Below, piece by piece: positions 7,152 to 9,631 of a stretch of 9,631 bases of DNA. The translations under genes and the position numbers were made by a program. Within the stretch, counting starts at the first letter, position 1. The number at the start of each line of letters is the position of its first letter. This DNA is from Chloroflexota bacterium (lineage in GTDB: Bacteria; Chloroflexota; Ktedonobacteria; Ktedonobacterales; Ktedonobacteraceae): NCBI GenBank assembly GCA_021828635.1, contig JAJZEJ010000295.1:1-9631 (forward strand), read 5' to 3'. Under the pieces are notes generated by a model. That model ran no database searches and was not told the origin of the DNA. It worked only from the letters and a program-made list of their open reading frames with translations.

Positions 7152-7958
7152 TCAATCGGTCGATCTTGCATAAGCGGGCAGGTTACTAGCGTAACCTTGT
7201 TTTCTATCATGCCGATGCCGCCAATGAAAGGCAAAATCTGTCATGCCTGGAAAGAGTCTGTCAAGCCAGATAATGCCATAATATTTGCGTGGAACAATCA
7301 CTTCTCGACGTGGGGTGAGAACAAGACTGACAATTGTGCTGGCAACGAGTTCCGGTTCAGGCATGCGCTCCCGTAAGGCACTCGTCATCTGAGTGCGAAT
7401 ATTGCCAGGTGTCACCAAGCAGATCGCAACACCAGTGCCAGCTAACTGGCGGCGCAACGATAGGGCGAAACCGCGTACTCCGAACTTTGTTGCCGAGTAA
7501 AGAGGTTCGAGAGCGACGTGACTTGCCACGGAACCAACGGAAATAATGACTCCGTTATGCCTCTGTGCCATCTCTGGCAACACAGCACGTGTCATTATAA
7601 TTGTACCGAGCAGGTTTACCTGCAATAGCTGTATAATCTCATCATATGATGTGTCTACAAAAGGCTTCCCCCAGTTGGCACCGGCATTATTAACGAGTAT
7701 GTCTACCTGTCCAAAGGTTTCCCGTGTGAATTCTACCAGCCTAAGCACCTGCCCGGTATCAGTAACATCCGTCGGACAAGCTACGGCACGACCACCCGCT
7801 TTTGTGATCCTGGCGACCTGCGCTTCTAGTTCATCAGCACGTCGGGCAGCCAGCACTACTCTGGCTCCCTTCTGCGCGAATTCACGGGCTGTAGCCGCAC
7901 CAATGCCCGAACTCGCGCCCGTAATAATCACTACTTTGTCTATTATTCTTTGTGGCAT
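7152..7958 (-). CDS. Classical SDR-family oxidoreductase
   Basis: A 268-residue NAD(P)-dependent dehydrogenase/reductase, normal length for a classical SDR with a slightly long C-terminus. It shows TGASSGIG at 13-20 (cofactor loop), CPTDVTD at 61-67, NNAG at 90-93, a serine at 140 or 143, and the catalytic YSATK at 154-158, followed by PGNIRTQM around 184-191. R39/R40 after the second strand hint at NADP(H) preference. The start at 7958 is chosen because MPQRIIDKVVIITG begins directly before the Rossmann fold and leaves a 10-base gap to the upstream gene; a longer frame to 8045 would overlap that gene by 77 bases and adds residues not expected in the family. The ribosome site (AGAAAG) is weak, which suggests translational coupling. 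Its place between two paralogous extended SDRs suggests they act on a shared substrate series. Substrate unknown. Confidence 0.88.
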   Translation of the reverse strand: MPQRIIDKVVIITGASSGIGAATAREFAQKGARVVLAARRADELEAQVARITKAGGRAVACPTDVTDTGQVLRLVEFTRETFGQVDILVNNAGANWGKPFVDTSYDEIIQLLQVNLLGTIIMTRAVLPEMAQRHNGVIISVGSVASHVALEPLYSATKFGVRGFALSLRRQLAGTGVAICLVTPGNIRTQMTSALRERMPEPELVASTIVSLVLTPRREVIVPRKYYGIIWLDRLFPGMTDFAFHWRHRHDRKQGYASNLPAYARSTD

Positions 7959-7968
7959 AACGTTCTTT

Positions 7969-9003
7969 CTATTCGGCCTTCGCCAGGCAAGGAGCAGAGA
8001 GGCCCACCTCTTGCCATTCAGCATCCTGATGTTGATACCAATCACAACTGATGTGTACAGCGTCTGCTATTGACACCTGTGGCGTAAATCCCAGCTCGCG
8101 GCGTGCCTTCTCAATAGAAACGAGATTGTTCGCTCCATAGAGCTTGACACCATGCCGTGTAAGGAAAGGCAAGATTCGATCATTGCTGAACACAGCCAGG
8201 CGCTCAGCGGCATAGGCAGCGGCGTAGAGCGGAGTGTAGGGTACGTGCATGCGCGGTGGAGTGACACCAAATTCTTGGGCAATGGCAGAGAGATATTGTT
8301 TCTGAGTCAAGGGTTGATCATTGCTAATATTGTAGATTTTCCCCACAGCCTGCTCGGAATCTACCGCCAGAAGAAGACCTTGTACCATATCAGTCATATA
8401 CACAAAGGGTACCGCATTATTGCCCAAACCGATGATGATACCTTTACCAGCCCGCACCCGATCAGCCATACGCCCAAAGTTCAGGCGGTCCCCAGGGCCA
8501 ATAAGCGTTCCCGGTCGAATAATGACGGCGGGGAGATGTTCTTCGCGGATCATACGCTGCACCACCATATCACCTTGCGCTTTGGTCAGGCTATAGGGTT
8601 CATCGAGTGGCTCCAGGAGGTCATCTTCCGTTACCGGTCGTCCCATTGCCATATCGTAGGCCATAGCTGAACTGATATGTACGAATCGTTGCACACCTGC
8701 CGCCAGTGCCGCTCGACACACATTCTCGGTGCCGGTGACATTGACGGCATAATACTCTTTCATCGGACGCCACGTGCCAATCATTGCGGCAAGGTGAATC
8801 ACTTTTTCTATACCACGCATCGGCTCTTTGAGCGTGTCGGGGTCACGAATATCGCCGCGAGAGACCACTACATTACGCTCTTCAAGCCAGGCAGTGTCTT
8901 CTGTAGGAAGCGCAAATACATGCACCTTGTCACCGCGCTCTTGCAGCACTCGAACGAGATTACGACCAAGAAATCCATTGCCGCCAGTCAGTAAAATGTT
9001 CAC
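7969..9003 (-). CDS. Extended SDR (NAD-dependent epimerase / 3-beta-HSD-like), paralogue B
   Basis: A 344-residue extended SDR. GGNGFLG at 7-13 binds NAD(P), HLAAM follows at 70-74, and SS at 111-112 with Y137 and K141 (YSLTK) forms the catalytic centre at exactly the positions found in the paralogue at 5976-7085. RPGTLIGPGDRLNFGRMAD and GLGNNAVPFVY are nearly shared between the two, at DNA level too (about 8449-8538 against 6530-6620). Start: GTG at 9001-9003, with AGGAG at 9012-9016 eight bases upstream; the GTG overlaps the TGA of the preceding gene as GTGA, a coupling arrangement. The stop is 10 bases before the classical SDR. The expected role is oxidation or epimerisation of a hydroxyl on a sugar nucleotide or sterol/terpenoid-like ring. 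The sequence does not decide which. Confidence 0.87.
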   Translation of the reverse strand: MNILLTGGNGFLGRNLVRVLQERGDKVHVFALPTEDTAWLEERNVVVSRGDIRDPDTLKEPMRGIEKVIHLAAMIGTWRPMKEYYAVNVTGTENVCRAALAAGVQRFVHISSAMAYDMAMGRPVTEDDLLEPLDEPYSLTKAQGDMVVQRMIREEHLPAVIIRPGTLIGPGDRLNFGRMADRVRAGKGIIIGLGNNAVPFVYMTDMVQGLLLAVDSEQAVGKIYNISNDQPLTQKQYLSAIAQEFGVTPPRMHVPYTPLYAAAYAAERLAVFSNDRILPFLTRHGVKLYGANNLVSIEKARRELGFTPQVSIADAVHISCDWYQHQDAEWQEVGLSAPCLAKAE

Positions 9004-9631
9004 TGTGCAAGCTCCTTTTGTATGGTTAGGTCTGTGAGAGGTGGTGTGGTAGTGTTAGCGAGGGAGCGATACCAGGCGACGCTCAAGCGGACGCCCTCGG
9101 CGAGAGTAACCTGGGGAGAGAAACCCAGGTCAGTACGGGCGCGGTCGATGAGGAAGTGATTCTGGCCGCCGATCTGGCGGAGGCCAAAGCGCATAAGGGG
9201 TGGGGGTTGCTGGCGCTGGGCGAGATGAGCAGCGACTTCGACGCCAGCGGCCAGAGCGAGGGCGAGGGAGTAGGGGATGTGGAGTCTGGGAGGGGGAACG
9301 CCGAGGGCAGACGCGAGGGCGTGGAAGTAGGCAGCCTGGGTGACGGGTTCGTCGTTGACGAGGAGGTAGGCGTTGCCAACGGCGCAGTCAGGCAGGCTAG
9401 CGAGGAGGATGCCGAGAGCGACATCGCGGACGTAGATCAAGGGAAGCAGGTTAGCGCCAGAGCCGATGATGGGGAGGTGGCCGTGAGCGATGAGGCGGGC
9501 GAAACGAGCGAAGCTGTTGGTGTCGCGTGGGCCATAAATGAGGCCGGGGCGCACAATGGTGATGGGAGCGGCTTTCTGCTGGATCAACTGTATCAACGCG
9601 CGTTCGCCCGCAATCTTGCTTCGACAGTAGG
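9000..9631 (-). CDS. Extended SDR (NAD-dependent epimerase-like), paralogue A, C-terminal part
   Basis: The frame is open to the window edge, so the N-terminal Rossmann half is missing; 209 residues are visible. The first visible residues YCRSK are the catalytic YxxxK motif, which shows that the gene extends upstream and that a TTG codon at 9596 is not the start. VRPGLIYGPRD, LPLIYVRDVALGIL, LGVPPPRLHIPY and IDRARTDLGFSPQV follow the same order as in the two paralogues downstream, but conservation is clearly lower. Base composition differs: 9241-9300 has 42 G+C of 60 and 9061-9120 has 40 of 60, against 30 of 60 at 8101-8160 in the next gene. Its TGA overlaps the next start (GTGA), so it is part of the same operon despite the composition. 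Oxidoreductase or epimerase; substrate unknown. Confidence 0.85.
   Translation of the reverse strand, partial: YCRSKIAGERALIQLIQQKAAPITIVRPGLIYGPRDTNSFARFARLIAHGHLPIIGSGANLLPLIYVRDVALGILLASLPDCAVGNAYLLVNDEPVTQAAYFHALASALGVPPPRLHIPYSLALALAAGVEVAAHLAQRQQPPPLMRFGLRQIGGQNHFLIDRARTDLGFSPQVTLAEGVRLSVAWYRSLANTTTPPLTDLTIQKELAQ

Noticed and set aside
7959..8045. A longer start for the classical SDR at 8045
   Set aside because: It would overlap the upstream gene by 77 bases and add 29 residues before the normal SDR N-terminus; 7958 fits both the family and the operon spacing.
7546..8073. A 175-codon open frame on the plus strand
   Set aside because: It lies antisense to the classical SDR and the end of the next SDR, both with clear catalytic motifs. 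Its translation shows no recognisable domain.
8152..8670. A 172-codon open frame on the plus strand
   Set aside because: It is antisense to the well-conserved extended SDR at 7969-9003, and its translation has no family features.
9083..9424. A 113-codon Ser/Pro/Leu-rich frame on the minus strand
   Set aside because: It is the same strand but another frame of the high-GC SDR. The low-complexity product follows from the C-rich coding strand.

Overview
The window looks like bacterial chromosome from an organism of moderate GC: most genes sit near 50-55% by eye. The gene content (a type II NADH dehydrogenase-like flavoprotein, ACMSD-type amidohydrolases, arrays of extended SDR enzymes) and the GC level would fit a soil member of the Chloroflexota such as the Ktedonobacteria. 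That placement is a guess from style and not from any marker gene; no rRNA, tRNA, CRISPR array, transposase or phage gene was seen.

Layout. (1) Positions 1-2581, plus strand: the 3' end of an AMP-forming acyl-CoA ligase, then two different amidohydrolase-2 (ACMSD-like TIM-barrel) enzymes, each with its own ribosome binding site and gaps of 27-38 bases. This looks like a catabolic operon for a small, perhaps aromatic, carboxylic acid. It closes with a perfect 21-bp inverted repeat at 2600-2644. (2) Positions 2800-5942, plus strand: a two-gene operon with an 11-base gap. The first gene is an NDH-2-type FAD/NAD(P)H oxidoreductase with an unusual N-terminal membrane domain of about 120 residues. 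The second is a 469-residue membrane protein built from three copies of a domain that resembles that N-terminal membrane domain. (3) Positions 5976-9631, minus strand, convergent with (2): a tightly packed run of four NAD(P)-dependent Rossmann enzymes. In transcription order these are a partial extended SDR, a second extended SDR (4-base GTGA overlap), a classical SDR (10-base gap), and a third extended SDR (66-base gap). The second and third extended SDRs are close paralogues. The first is more distant and has clearly higher GC.

How the genes work together. Unit (1) probably activates an acid to its CoA thioester and hydrolyses or decarboxylates related compounds. Unit (2) probably oxidises NADH at the membrane with a dedicated membrane partner. 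Unit (3) probably modifies sugar-nucleotide or sterol/terpenoid-like hydroxyl substrates. The substrates cannot be read from sequence. The most interesting observation is the four-copy membrane domain spread over the NDH-2-like gene and its neighbour.
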